From assembly GCA_002682825.1 (NCBI GenBank), contig NOKP01000009.1, positions 1,178,001-1,242,000 on the forward strand: a stretch of 64,000 nt of DNA. Reading direction: 5' to 3'. The stretch is from Neonectria sp. B-13. Its lineage: Eukaryota; Ascomycota; Sordariomycetes; Hypocreales; Nectriaceae. The position numbers were made by a program, and so were the translations under genes. Under the pieces are notes generated by a model, which saw nothing but the letters and a program-made list of their open reading frames with translations, searched no databases and was not told the DNA's origin. Within the stretch, counting starts at the first letter, position 1; each line of letters begins with the position of its first letter. This document shows, in pieces, positions 47,297 to 58,888 of this stretch.

Positions 47297-48268
47297 ATGT
47301 CTACCTCTTACTGTGGCTTCAATCCCGACGAGGACCTCCCGGATCTCTCTGGCAAGGTCATTCTCATCACCGGAGGTAACACCCCTATCGCCCCCCCATC
47401 TTACAACCACTAACACGTCCAAGGCACCCGCGGCATCGGAAAGACTGCCCTCCTCCACCTCGCAAAGCACGCCCCGGCACACATCTACTTCACCGGCCGC
47501 AACCAAGCCGCCGCCGACGCCGTCCTCGCCGCCCTGCCGCCGGGCGTCAAGGCCACCTTCCTGGCGTGCGACCTGGGCTCCCTCGCGAGCATCCAGGCGG
47601 CCGCCGAGCGCTTCGCCGAGGCGCGGCTGGACGTCTTCATCGCCAACGCGGGCATCATGGCCGTGGACGCCGGCCTCACGGCGGACGGCTTCGAGGTGCA
47701 GTTCGGCACCAACCACGTCGGCAACGCGGCGCTGCTGCTCCGGCTGCTGCCCGTGATGCGGCGCACGGCGGCGCTGCCCGGCGCGGACGTGCGGTACGTG
47801 GCGCTCACGTCGACCGGGTACCGCGGACACCCGGCCGAGGGCATCCGGTTTGCGACGCTGCGCACGCCGCAGGAGGACATGCCGATGGGCACGTGGGGCC
47901 GGTACGGGCAGTCGAAGCTGGCCAACGTGGTCTTCGCCATGGAGCTGGCGCGGCGCGAACCGGCCATGACCAGCGTGGCGGTGCACCCGGGCGTGGTGCG
48001 TACGGAGCTGGTGACGGAGCTGGGCTTCTGGAAGCGCGCGCTGGTGTACGTGACGAACCCGCTGGGGCTGATGACGCCGGAGCAGGGCGGGTGCAACACG
48101 GCGTGGGCGGCGGCGGCGGCCGGCGTGAGGGCCGAGGTTGCCAAGGGCAAGGCGGCCCTGTTCGAGCCGGTGGGCAAGGCGAGCGCGGGAGACGCGGCGT
48201 GCTGGGATGAGAAGTTGGCCAAGGAGCTGTGGGAGTGGACGGAGAAGGAGGTTGGAGTGAAGGCCTGA
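47297..48268 (+). CDS. short-chain dehydrogenase/reductase (retinol dehydrogenase/WWOX-like class)
   Basis: Two exons, 47297-47375 and 47424-48268 (48-nt intron, phase 1), give 307 residues. The Rossmann nucleotide site GKVILITGGTRGIGKTALLH is split by the intron at the glycines. Other SDR landmarks are CDLGSLASIQ, the NAG motif (VFIANAGIM), TNHVGNAALL, the catalytic serine region YVALTSTGY, and the active-site Tyr187 and Lys191 in YGQSKLANVVF. VHPGVVRTEL follows. No signal peptide or membrane anchor is seen, so it is probably cytosolic. The group reduces or oxidises lipid-like or aromatic carbonyls with NAD(P)H; the substrate is unknown. The coding region is very GC-rich at third positions, more than its neighbours. 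Convergent with GRIM-19. Confidence 0.9.
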
Positions 48269-48543
48269 TGGTGGTTAATCGCATGTTTGCTACGGGTCAT
48301 GGTCTTTAGACGTCTTGCGTTGACTGCACTGGATAATCTGCTTCTCATCAGCTCCCCGACGTGACATGTCTTGAGTCGGCATCGGAACAGGACAATCGCT
48401 TTGCTGCTGTAATTGTCTTTCTCTTCCTCTTGCTCTGGTGTCTGGAGCCTGCCTCGGCACAGCCACCAGGGTCAAATACATATATACACACAAAGACACA
48501 CTGTCTTATCCCCATCCCTGTCCGTTTTCCTTGCCTTGTCCGT

Positions 48544-49230
48544 CTAGTTGGTCGTAGGGGGAGGGGCGACGGCAAAGGTCGGTTTCACGAATCTGCGTAC
48601 GATAAGCATATACACACACACACACAGAACCAAACATGGCGGAAACTCACCGGTCAGTGTGGTAGATCTTGGCGTTCTCGCCCAGCAGCTCCTTCTCGCG
48701 CTTCTGGTCGGCCCAGTACCGACGGACCTGGTCGCGGTCCTCCTCGGCCTGGAGGAGCGGGATCAGGCTGATGCGGGCCCACATCTTCTCACGGCCGAGC
48801 TCGCTGCAGAGGGGGATCAGTGTTAAGTCCGGCGTCGAGCCTGTCGTGGGGAGACGTACTTGGCTTCTCGCATGCCTCCGATCAGCTTGTACCAGCCGTA
48901 GCCCATGACGGCGCCCATGCCGAGCAGGACAATTCCCGGGCGGAAACCCTTGGCGGGGAGGTTGCGCTATTGGCATGGTCAGCCCGGTTGTTGGATGTTT
49001 GTGGCTCCGGCCAATTGCTCCATTCGTTCATCTGCCAGTGTATTCTCTTGTTTCTTCTTTCCCTTCATTTCGACGGCTGACACGGAGATTTCGGCATGTC
49101 TGGTCTAGCCAAAGTTCCAACTCTCTTCTTCCCCTTCCAGATCACTCTTCTTCCCTCCAAGTCCTCCTCCAAAACGCACCTTGTACTGGACGGGCTCGTA
49201 CCCGCCCCGGGGGGGCATATCCTGAGACAT
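48544..49230 (-). CDS. NDUFA13: complex I subunit GRIM-19 / NDUFA13
   Basis: Four minus-strand exons (49230-49180, 48966-48860, 48803-48651, 48592-48544) give 119 residues. The start MSQDMPPRGGYEPVQYK, the segment RNLPAKGFRPGIVLLGMGAV with one membrane helix (about residues 26-45), and the matrix/intermembrane helix ELGREKMWARISLIPLLQAE are diagnostic of this accessory subunit. The last exon (FVKPTFAVAPPPTTN) completes the known C-terminus. It is easy to miss, because the unspliced frame meets TGA immediately after the donor (at 48647-48649). The protein is an inner-membrane accessory subunit required for complex I assembly (family knowledge). It lacks a cleavable presequence, as usual. Confidence 0.93.
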
Positions 49231-49883
49231 GATGGGCGATGGGTTTCGTCTCGTTCGGGGTCAATTGCGTCGCACACTCGTCGATAGATTCGTTGGACCC
49301 TCCGCGGTCGTCAGTTCCGAGGCAATGGCGGGACGCTTTGTCGTTGTCGTTGTCGAGAGGCGTGAGGTGATTGTTTTGCGAGGGCTCTGGTTGGATTCCC
49401 CAATCGCCAGAACGCCTTTCCCGATTACGTAAGGTCGACAGTGTGGGGCGGGTAGCTTACGGGCGGCCGGGGTAGAACCGTGGAATTGGCTTACCCTGGA
49501 GTGGGGACCAGTAGATTATCGCGCATTACAAAGGTTCTGTGGCGCGGGTGAAGCTATTCCCAGATGGGTTCTTGGTTGAAGCAGAACGGCTGAAGGATGA
49601 CAATCAAGATCAACTCATTTGCGCAGTAATGATATGGCTAGTTGGGCTACAACTGCTGTTTAGTTCTTCAATAGCCAACTACAATGTACAGGAATGAATG
49701 CACGCTCATGCGGGCTCTGAAATGCATTCTCTATCATGGCTCTAACGTGTCAGCGTCTATCCGTATCGTCACTTCGCCAACCCAGCCGTCATTCATAGTG
49801 ACCATCCAACCACATCCAACTCCAACATTACAATCCTAATGGTGTATTTGCGGACAGATCACCAAATCTCCGGCTTTCTCCAA
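49231..49883. other. intergenic region
   Basis: GRIM-19 promoter on the left and ATG26 3' flank on the right. No other feature is seen. Confidence 0.5.
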
Positions 49884-52800
49884 TTATGTAGCCACTGCCG
49901 GGCTCGTCATCACTTGGCTCCCCAGTGACTTCTCACTGCGCGCCCCCGGCCCCATCAACCCGTCACTCAGCTTCTTGGTGACGTGGTCTGGGTCCGGCTC
50001 GTCTCTCCCGACAAACGTCCAGCTCTCTTCCGTGTCATCGTCCTCGGCCGGATCCGTCTGGGCGTTCTTGCCCGCTTTGCGCTTGATCAAGCTCTTGGCG
50101 TATTCTAGATCGCGATAAATGCACTGGATCGCCGTGTCGACACCCGTTTCCTGTTGGGCGTTAGTGAGGGTCTTTCAGAGCCAAGGGAGTACTTACACTG
50201 CGGATCTGCTCGCCAAGGACACGCGCCTTGACGATCATTCGCTCGTTCCGAGTCACCTCCCATAGTGCTCGTCCAAAGCTGTTGGTTCCCCACTTCTTGA
50301 CCCAGACACCAACTCCCAGATCCTCAACTCTGCTGGCAAAGAAGAACTGGTCACCGAAGAATGGCCGGATAATGGTGGGGATTCCCGCTCGCAAGCTAGC
50401 ACCCGTGGTGCCCGAGCCGCCGTGATGAGCAGCTGCGTCAATCTGGCTGAACAGCCAGTCGTGCGGTGCTGACTTGATGACGTGAATGTCATCTGGCATG
50501 GTCGGCTCTTCGGCTCGTGGCTTTGATGGGTCCTCTTTGGAAGAGATGCGGTCGGACCAGCCCTTGGATAGGATGCACCGGACGTCGGCTTTCTGGACAG
50601 CGTCGATAACTTCCTGCGTCATCTTGGCAGGATCGTTGACGATGATGGACCCGAACCCGACGTACACCAGCTTCTTGCCATCTGCCCTGGCCTTTGCGAT
50701 AAAGTCCTGGAGATCCTTGGGCGGCTCCCACTCGCTTCCTTCGTCTAGGAACCAGTACCCGGTGACCCTGATCCAATCCGAAAAGTCCAGGGGCGGCGCC
50801 ACGACGCTGGGGCTAAAGTTGTACAGGAACGGGACCTTGTTCGGCTGCATCTTCTCGAGGCTCGTGTTGGGGAGACCCAGGGTTTTGTTTCTCCACCGGT
50901 TGACCTGGTACGCCGTGGCCTTCCAGAAGATGTTGTCAAACATGACGTACGTCATGTAGTTGTAGGCGCCACCCATTTTGTGCTCCGGCATGATGAAGGC
51001 GTGGGGATACGCTCTGGTTCTTGTCCACGGCATGGTAAATGCTCGGAAGTAAGGGATGCCCAGCTTCTCCGCAATGTGAATCCCCGCCATCGCCGAAGGA
51101 GATTCGATGAGCAGCTCAGACCCCTCGCAAGCCTTGAAGGAGGAGTCGAGCAGGTCATCAAGCCATCCTCGGAAGGTAGAGTTTGCTTCGCGTAGGAACG
51201 ACCAAGTAAACGTGCCGTTCTCGATGCACAACCGCATCAGCTCAGCCGGATCGCCCTCGACCCGGGCGAACTCGATGCCGTGGGACTCGATCCAGCCCTG
51301 GAACTCGCCATGGGTCGCAATGCGAGGCTTGTGGCCCTCGGCGAGGAGGCCCTTGCAGAGCGCGATGTAGGGCTGGACGTCGCCTCTGGAGCCGATCGTC
51401 AGACACGTAATCTTCATCGAGGTCTGCGGCTTAAAGGCCAGAGATGAACAGTTCGGATCGTCGAACAAGATCGTCGGCGCGTTGGAAACCCCCGAAGAAT
51501 GGTGGGGAAGCTCCAGCTGGTGGTCTGCAAACTCGTCCTGTCGCGCCGACTTCAGCGCGTCCCGTTCCTCGATGGCGAAATTCTTCTCATCCTGCTCCTC
51601 CTGGTCAAGCAAGCCGGACTTTTCGAGGTATCTTGCCGTCTCCAAGCCCTGCAGGAGCGTGATTGCGCAGTCGTCTCGAATCTCAGCTTGACCGAATTCG
51701 AAGAACAGCTCCTCGTGCCCTCGGATAACTACCACAAGACCAGAGTAGCCGAACCTGAAACCCTTTTCCTTGTGAACGGTCTCAATGTCTTTGAGAGGTA
51801 GGATAAGCTTAGTTCTTGTCCCTGGAAGTAGGCTTCGGAAGCAAAACGACCGGTCGCTGATGTAGAACTTTCCGTACAGAGGCAGAACGCGCAAAATGTG
51901 TCCAAAGTACGTGGCCTGCAGCTTCTCCGTTTCTGGCAGAGCAAAGTGAGCACGGAACCGGTCCATAGATATCTGAACCTTGCCGTCGGCGTCCTCTTCG
52001 AGATCATCGTCGTCGGTTCGGAGACCCGCAGGCTCATCGTAGTGTCTATGGCCGCCCTTCCACATGCCCGACACCTTTTCCACGTACCCCATCGACTCCG
52101 TGGCGAAAAGGGAACCCATGCGCTGGCTGGTCTTGCTGAGATACTCGGCGAATGCATTGGCCCGCTGGAGGGGAAATGCGCCGATTTTGGTAATGCTCTG
52201 CAAGGTGGGAGTTCCGGGGCGCTGAGCATCAACGCTGTCGGGTTGTGTGCTCAAAGACCCAGTCGTGGCAGCATGTTGCACGCGGTGAGGAACATAATTT
52301 GAACTCGAGTGACGGGGCGTCTGCTTTTTCGCCGTTGACTCTGCCGCCCTGCTCGCCGACGCCGACCGGCGCATCGTTGGACTGTGGAAGACCTCGCTCC
52401 CTCTCAGGATCTGGCTCGCCGAGGGGTCTTCGTTTGAAGAGGCGGCGAGGTTCGAGAGGCTGGGTTCTTCGATGGATGACTGGACAAACGAGTCCGTAGA
52501 ATCCTGCTCTTGCTTTGGAGTTTGATTTCCATCTCGGTGACGGCGTGTTCCGCTGAAGCTTCTTCTCGGGCTTTGCTCTCTGATGATCCCAGATAAGTCG
52601 AGACTCTTGCGACCGATTTGCCTAAACGCATCAAGACTGGCCCGGTACGGCACGTCGGAACTGACCCGAGGGCTCATTCCAGGCGAGTGGGGAGACATGG
52701 GAGACAGAGTCGCCTTCACCTGTCCTGGTAGCCTTCCGGTGCGAATCTTGTCCAGGTGAATGCTGTGCCTGGCAGAAAGCGGTGGCGATCGTCTCGACGG

Positions 52801-54300
52801 CGGCAGAGAAGAGGCCTTCTCCTGTCTTCCGAGGACCTTGTCCCCAGAGCGGCTCCCAGAGGAGGCATCCTCGATGAGGATTTTGAGGACATTGATGGCT
52901 TCCTTGCCAAAGCTAAAAAAGGAAAAGAAATACTCGTCGATGGCGTATGTCTCGTCGTTATCGATGACTCGAACCTTGCAAGTATCCGCAAACTGAATCA
53001 TCTGGGTGTCCTCGATATCAATGACATTTTCAATAGGCAGCGAAATCTTGACGCTGTCTCCGTCGTTGTGGCTCCGGAATATGACTCTCTGCAGGCTCTT
53101 GACCCACTCCTTTGCACTTGGAGCGCTGTCGGCCCTGAAGTTGTACGTGCGCTGGTGGGTTACGACGGAGAAGTGCAGACCTTCCTTGTCTTTATCGGTG
53201 ATGTTCGCCGAAATGCCATATCTCAGATCAATCTGACCGTGGGGAAAGTAAAGGTTGGTGGAGTCGCGGTAGTAAGCCAAGACGTCACCCTTGAGTCGGA
53301 ACCAGTACCGGTTGTACTTGGGATTTCGCTTTCCACTCTTGGTGAGATAGCCCGACTTGGCAATGTCATGCTACGGGGATGAGTAAGATACAAAGAGGGA
53401 GGCGGGCAACATACAGCTTTCTTGGGGAGATAGGCGTAGAAGCAGATGTGCTTCGAGGTGATGTACATGTAGCCCTGGAGGAGGACGCTCTGCAATAACC
53501 AGCAGGGATACTCTAAGGACGGTTAACCTGAGAAGCGTGGAGGGGCTGAGATCGCTACCTTCGATGACCTGCTCTGGCGTGTCAAACTCGAAAATCTCCA
53601 TCAACTTCTTGGCCAACGGTGGGAGGTCGACGCTCTCGCTCCTGCTGACGTCGGAAGAGGCTCTCTCGACGTCGAAGCTCGGTCGACTTATCATTTCAGC
53701 TTTGGCCTCAAGCATGCGGCTCATCATGGGCGCCTGGCGACTGTCATGCCGGGTAAGTGTAAGGGTGGGAGGCGTGGAGGTACCACTCGCGCTGGCCTCG
53801 CTCGACTCTTCGGCTTCTTCTTTAGGTGCTGACAGGCGGCTCGAATGTCGCTTCTTGGGGAGGAGTCTTGGTAAGCTAGGTAGGGAGCGTAGGAGCTTGT
53901 GATCCGAGAGGCGCTTGCGACGACTACTTTTGTCCTTGGAGGGCACCTTGAGGACTGCCGTTTTGGAGAGGTCATCCGTCCGGGTGCCCTGTTGAGCGGT
54001 CTCGTGGCCCTCCTCTTCGTCACTGCTAATTCCGTCAAAGCGATCGTTAAAGTCGACCCGGGACCCGGCGACAGCGATAAGGCCGAAAATGCTCTGGTTC
54101 ATGTTCATGAACTGGGGCGGTCCTTGGCTCGGGGCATCCTCTTCCTCGGCCGAGTCGTCGCTGTCCCGCAGGGGCTCCGGGAACACGGTCGACGTGCGCT
54201 CTTCGCGCCGCTTCTTGTGAAGCTTTCTGCTCACGCGCTTCTTGATATCATCGTCATCGACACTGGGCCGAACGGGCCCGGCGTCCGACGGAGGGGCCAT
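49884..54300 (-). CDS. ATG26: sterol 3-beta-glucosyltransferase (Atg26/Ugt51)
   Basis: Four exons (54300-53559, 53512-53415, 53370-50197, 50150-49884) give 1426 residues. The N-terminal ~240 residues are charged and disordered. A GRAM domain spans exons 1-3 ([17 protein letters not shown], then [20 protein letters not shown]). The PH domain follows from about residue 283 ([20 protein letters not shown]), and a second GRAM domain at about 760-830 ([20 protein letters not shown]). The glycosyltransferase N-domain starts near residue 932 ([20 protein letters not shown]). The C-domain carries the UDP-sugar motif [20 protein letters not shown] near residue 1261. The enzyme transfers glucose from UDP-glucose to ergosterol; in some fungi it is required for pexophagy (family knowledge). 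The last exon is acidic ([20 protein letters not shown]). Confidence 0.96.
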
Positions 54301-55548
54301 GGTTGTGAAGATCGGGCGGGGATGACGACGAAGGAGCGGGAGGCGTCGCGGCCGGCGGAGTCTGGGAAAACGGAGACCGGATTATCGGGGAATCGTGGGC
54401 GTCGCCGCGAGGAAAGGTATGCCGGGGATGAAAGTTGCGTAGAGGATAGAAGGCGTCGGTGTCGCCGATTCGATTTGCGCTGCAAGAACCCGGAGGAAAG
54501 CACCAAAGAGCAATCGCTAAGACCAAACAAACTATCGTCAAGGTGCGGCAGGGTTGGACATGGGTGTCCGTCGGAGTGGACCCTGATGAATTGAAGTCTC
54601 CCGAGGGATATGTGGCACAGGCGCGGGAGCGAGGCCAAGAGTCGTCGATGATGGACAAAGTGTGAAGCCGAGATGGTTACGAGGGAACGAGGACCAGGTC
54701 GCATCCCCAGATGTCGGAATGAGGTAAGGTATTGCCTGATTCGGCGAAAGATAATGGAGTGGAGGTCACGGAGGTCAAAACGCACTGCGAAGGGTTGTAC
54801 GGCGATGTCTGCTAGGCAACCTAGCCGGGTGCCTAGGTACGGCTCAGCGCGTGCAGCGGGGCCCCGGCGGCCTGTAGGGACGTGGCAGTGGAGCGAGCTT
54901 GGGCCCTGAAGGTGTCACTGGGAACTGGTCGTGGAGCACTGGGCAGCCGTGATTGGCAGGCCCCTTATCGATAATACAATGACGCCAGCGGGGCGCTGAC
55001 TCTACCCGGCCTGGTTGTCACTCTTCACCAGGACCGATCACATGCAACCTGCTTCGAGGTCAGAGGATCCAGATAAGGGTCCCACGGTAATTTCGGATGG
55101 CTGAGTTGTCGAGGTGATCGTTATGGTCCCGCGACTTCCGAGGGATGGACGAGGTCTCCTTAACTGGATGCACGTGGTCGTATTAGGGACTCGTTGAGAT
55201 GATCGCATCACGGTCGAGTGTGTGGGACTTGAATGAAGCCGCGGATGAGTTAGAAACCTTGACGGCAGCATTCATTAGTTTGTATTCGTACAGGGACTCA
55301 CACGAGTCAGGTCTAGTCTAGAAACCAACATCAGCAGTTTGCACACGTCTCCGCTGTAACCGTATCAGCCCGCTTGGCGCATTTGGGCATCCTTTGTGCA
55401 TGTTCTGAGACAAGTGCCGTTCCCCAGACTCCGCTGCCTCGTTTGTCCAGTCGAGTCAATCAAATCCATCCAGCCTTGCGAAACAGCCCAACTCCATAAC
55501 CTGGAAACATAGTGTACATAGGTATCCACCCATCCTTGCTCTTTGGCT
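54301..55548. other. intergenic region
   Basis: 1.25 kb between the ATG26 start and the CMR1 stop. Several overlapping frames just upstream of ATG26 mirror a CT-rich leader on the minus strand. No supported gene. Confidence 0.5.
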
Positions 55549-57144
55549 CTATTGCCACAAACATAATTTACCGCTTGCGGTTGCGCCTGCAACCCAGTCC
55601 ATCGTCGGATGGAATTGGGCGACGGCCGGCACCGCCGAGATTCCATCGCCATCTAGCTGTGCCAGCTGACTTCCGTCCGCAGCAAAAACATCAACGAACC
55701 GATTCATGTTGCCGATAACAAATTTCTGAATCCCGTCGTTGGGTCTTTTTTGCCATTGAGGTTTCAAGATGGTAACCCATCGACCAGTCTGGTTGTTATG
55801 CCGGACCTTGTGAGCTGGCTCCATCGCATCGGAGCTGATGTCTTTGCCGGGTTTCCAGGACCCGGCGTCAGAAAAGTCGTAAATTTTGACCGTGTCATCA
55901 TAAGACGACGTCGCAATGTGGCCACCCGGACCCCACGATGCGTGCGATACCGACAGGCGCGAGCCGTGTTCGCCGACAAGCGCCGGGTGACGCATGTCAC
56001 CCTTTCCAGTGATTTTGCGTAAATCCCAGATTTTGAGGGTTCGGTCAAGAGACGCGGTCGCAATTAAGTGAGGCTGCAGGGGATGCAGCGAGAAACCACC
56101 GATTTTTTGAGCCGACAGGATCCAGATATCGGCATCGTCGGGCGTTCTCAAGTCATAGCGGCCAACGCCGCCGTCGAGAGTTGAGAAAAAGAGTAGGTTA
56201 GGTTCGGAGTCGGCCATGTCCAGTGCCGAGATTGGCATGTCCTCGTTCACATCCGATGGGGCAAACACCTGAACCGAGGTTTCTTTCTCCAAGTCCATCC
56301 TTCGAATGGAGGAATCGTATGACGAGGAATAGACGCTGTTATGGTCATTTTGAGGAAACACAAAGCCCGTAATGGTCCGGCTGTGAGTTTTAAACGCCGA
56401 AATGTTTGGGTCTGGGATATCGGTGTCCTCGTCATCGTCGTCGACTTCGGGTGTTGTCTGCGATGCGTCAAAGACGCCCATAGCGCCCTCTTTATCTCCT
56501 GCGAAAACAATTGGCTTCGTTTCGCTTGGGTGGAACCCAAGCGCGTATGCACGTTGCGGTGTGATTTTTATATCTGCGGTTTGTTAGAAACGCGCTGCCA
56601 CAAGTTTTGACAACTTACCATTCGGGATCCAGTGTTCGTATAGCTTGAGACTGCTCATTCGCAGCCTCAATTCCTTCAATTCCTTCGTGGTTGTCTCTTT
56701 GACGTCCTCTTCGGTAAAGGTCCGAACACCTGGCTGTGCTCCTCGAACGAGGCCCTTAAGCCCGCCGACACCAGCCTCCCATTTCTTGCCATCGACACTT
56801 ATATCGCCGAGGTTTAAATCCCCACTAACCCTCAGCTTCTTGGCCTTGGCGATTTCGGCGGCCGACTCCGCTTCTACCTCCATCTTGCGCTTCAGGGTTT
56901 CGTTGTCTGCCTCCAACCCAGCCAGTCTCGAACTCATTCTCGTCGGTCGTAGTGATTCTCGCTTGACCCCCGAGCTTCGACTCCTGGTCTTGGCCTTCGG
57001 CGGAGTTGACTTGATGGGTGTTTTCGGGGTTATTTTCTTGGCCACTTCGGCCGCATTGTTTAGCAATTTTTGGTTGCTGGCAATGTTTTCGAGCCTTCGG
57101 CGCTCAAAGGCGCTCATCGGCGCGCCATCCTTTGGTGGTGACAT
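55549..57144 (-). CDS. CMR1: DNA damage-binding WD40 protein CMR1 (WDR76-like)
   Basis: Two exons, 57144-56619 and 56573-55549 (45-nt intron, phase 1), give 516 residues. The start MSPPKDGAPMSAFERRRLEN opens a basic, coiled N-terminal region (FERRRLENIASNQKLL, RPTRMSSRLAGLEADNE) typical of Cmr1. The WD40 propeller occupies about residues 176-516: ALGFHPSETKPIVFAGDKEG, TGFVFPQNDHNSVYSSSYD, LFFSTLDGGVGRYDLR, LIATASLDRTLKIWDLRK, HIATSSYDDTVKIYDFSD and a final GATASGKLCLWQ. Cmr1 binds chromatin and damaged DNA and gathers in intranuclear quality-control foci under replication stress (family knowledge). The frame is open upstream of the ATG, but only from a non-ATG codon. Divergent from the Mtf2-like gene. 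Confidence 0.94.
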
Positions 57145-57502
57145 TGTGAACAAAGCCGCAGACGGTTGAGGAACAGGTTGAGGAAACGATAATTCAGAAA
57201 AAGAAAGACTCAACGACCAAAGCACAGAGATTCTCCAAGAATAGTGGCAACGACTGCGAAAGTGGGCGACGAGGCACGAGGCGTAAACGTGAAGTGCAAG
57301 GATGCGATGCGCGGCGCGGGAGAGCGCGACTTGTTTTGGCGCGAAGTCACGCGCTCCTAAAAAGACCGTGCGTTTCACTTCCGAAGTTTTGCCGCCACGG
57401 CACCAGTGATTCAATTTTCAAGATGAAGTTCAAGATCAGAGCTCAGTGTTCGAATGAGACACTCACCAGAATCAGAGGCAATCCATTGATTGCACTGGCA
57501 TA
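57145..57502. promoter_or_regulatory. divergent promoter between CMR1 and the Mtf2-like gene
   Basis: 358 bp between two start codons. GC-rich around 57300-57350 (GATGCGATGCGCGGCGCGGG). No TATA box is evident. Confidence 0.45.
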
Positions 57503-58888
57503 ATGCCTCCTAATTTTCTCCCCTTTCTCTACCAGACGCGGACTCTGCAACGGGTTTGTCGACGTCCTGCACCTTTTTTTCTCATTCAACGAGCCACCCT
57601 GGCCACCCGGCCTCCAAAGGACTCCAACATAAACCCCAACAAGAATGACAGCTCTATCCCTTTTGAATGGGATAACGAGGAGCATGCAGAGGGGCATGAA
57701 TCGACTCTCGCCGCTGAAGCCAAGCCCTCAACCATTACTCCAAGTGAGGTGGACATCTTCAAGGGCATCTTCGATGAGATTGCCCAAGGCCGTATGCCCA
57801 GGCCGAAGAAACGGCCTGAGTTTCCCGACACCCGGTCGGTCCAGAGATTGAACGCCAGCTCTGGATTGGGTGACCAGCCGATGGCGAGTTCCATCGTCGA
57901 CCAAGCCCGTGGCAGCGAGTTCAGCGACCAGTTCCTGCAGCGCTACCCCCAATCCCTCCGGAACGCTGCGGAAGTGGCTCTCGGCAAGTTTGAACTGGCG
58001 CCGAAACGCCCCAGGCTCAGCGACATGATCGGATTGGATGAGGCAGAGGCCAAGCAAATGGCCGAGTGGAAGCGATACAGCCAGATCCGCAACCGGGAGA
58101 AGGAGAGAGTCGATGCGTTGATGACGGCCTGTCGGTCGGACGTCGAGCTGTGGCAGGTGATGGAAAAAGAAGTATTTTCACTGCCGGAAAGGCTCGGCAT
58201 TGCCCAAGCCGCTCAGTCGAAATCGGCCAAGAGACGGGGGCCGAAGACAAAGAAGCAAGCAGAGGAGAAGGAAGCCAAACAGACCGAGCCCAAATCGCCC
58301 AAAGCGCCCAAAGCGCCCGCCATGATCATGGACGTCCATGGCCCTCTTTACCCCCACTACTTGGCCACCGGCCTTGGCCTTCTCGACACGGCATTTGCCC
58401 AGTCGTCCCCCCTGGCCTTCAACATCCTCCCTCGCATCAAGTCGCTCGGGCTCCCCTCCTACGTGCTTGGCATCTCCACGTCCTTGTTCCACAAGCTCGC
58501 CCTGATCCACTGGAACCGCTTCGGCGACCTCGTCTCTGCTGTTGAGGCGATGGAGGAGATGAGGTCGGTCGGGCTCTATTCAGACACGGACATTGACGCC
58601 CTGCTCGTGCAGATCCAAGAACAGCTGCATGGTTGCGCTTGGGGTGCACAGGGTCGCTTCGTCATGGCCATGACCGAGCTGCCTCCTTACGACAACACTA
58701 TGGATAACCGACTACTGGAGCTCGTCAACTATACCACCTACTCGTTCAAGCAACAAGGCATCCAGACACAACAAGAGCGTGAAGAGGAGCAGGAGAAAGA
58801 AGAGGAGGAGGAGAAGGAGAGGGAGGAGGAGAAGGAGCGGGAGCGGGAGCAGAGACAGGACGAGGGCGGTAAGCTGCACTCGTACTGA
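57503..58888 (+). CDS. Mtf2-like mitochondrial protein (RNA processing/translation)
   Basis: Single exon, 461 residues. The N-terminus (MPPNFLPFLYQTRTLQRVCRR) with following basic and hydrophobic residues up to ATRPP looks like a mitochondrial presequence. The middle holds a conserved-looking region (VDIFKGIFDEIAQGRMPRPK, and SLRNAAEVALGKFELAP). A Lys/Glu-rich linker precedes a helical, PPR-like C-terminal domain (GPLYPHYLATGLGLLDTAFA, LPSYVLGISTSLFHKLALIH, DLVSAVEAMEEMRSVGLYSD). This layout matches fungal Mtf2/Nam1-like proteins, which couple mitochondrial transcripts to processing and translation. The C-terminus is an unusual run of Glu/Lys/Arg (about residues 423-455) coded by GAG repeats. 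The start was chosen as the first ATG giving a presequence. Confidence 0.8.
   Translation: MPPNFLPFLYQTRTLQRVCRRPAPFFLIQRATLATRPPKDSNINPNKNDSSIPFEWDNEEHAEGHESTLAAEAKPSTITPSEVDIFKGIFDEIAQGRMPRPKKRPEFPDTRSVQRLNASSGLGDQPMASSIVDQARGSEFSDQFLQRYPQSLRNAAEVALGKFELAPKRPRLSDMIGLDEAEAKQMAEWKRYSQIRNREKERVDALMTACRSDVELWQVMEKEVFSLPERLGIAQAAQSKSAKRRGPKTKKQAEEKEAKQTEPKSPKAPKAPAMIMDVHGPLYPHYLATGLGLLDTAFAQSSPLAFNILPRIKSLGLPSYVLGISTSLFHKLALIHWNRFGDLVSAVEAMEEMRSVGLYSDTDIDALLVQIQEQLHGCAWGAQGRFVMAMTELPPYDNTMDNRLLELVNYTTYSFKQQGIQTQQEREEEQEKEEEEEKEREEEKEREREQRQDEGGKLHSY
58785..58862 (+). repeat. GAG/GAA-rich coding tract
   Basis: An imperfect purine repeat at the 3' end of the Mtf2-like CDS, coding a charged Glu/Lys/Arg helix just before GGKLHSY and the stop. 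Confidence 0.8.

Noticed and set aside
47279..47986. Minus-strand frame opposite the SDR gene
   Set aside because: Gly/Arg/Val-rich antisense shadow of a GC3-rich gene whose plus-strand SDR motifs are unambiguous.
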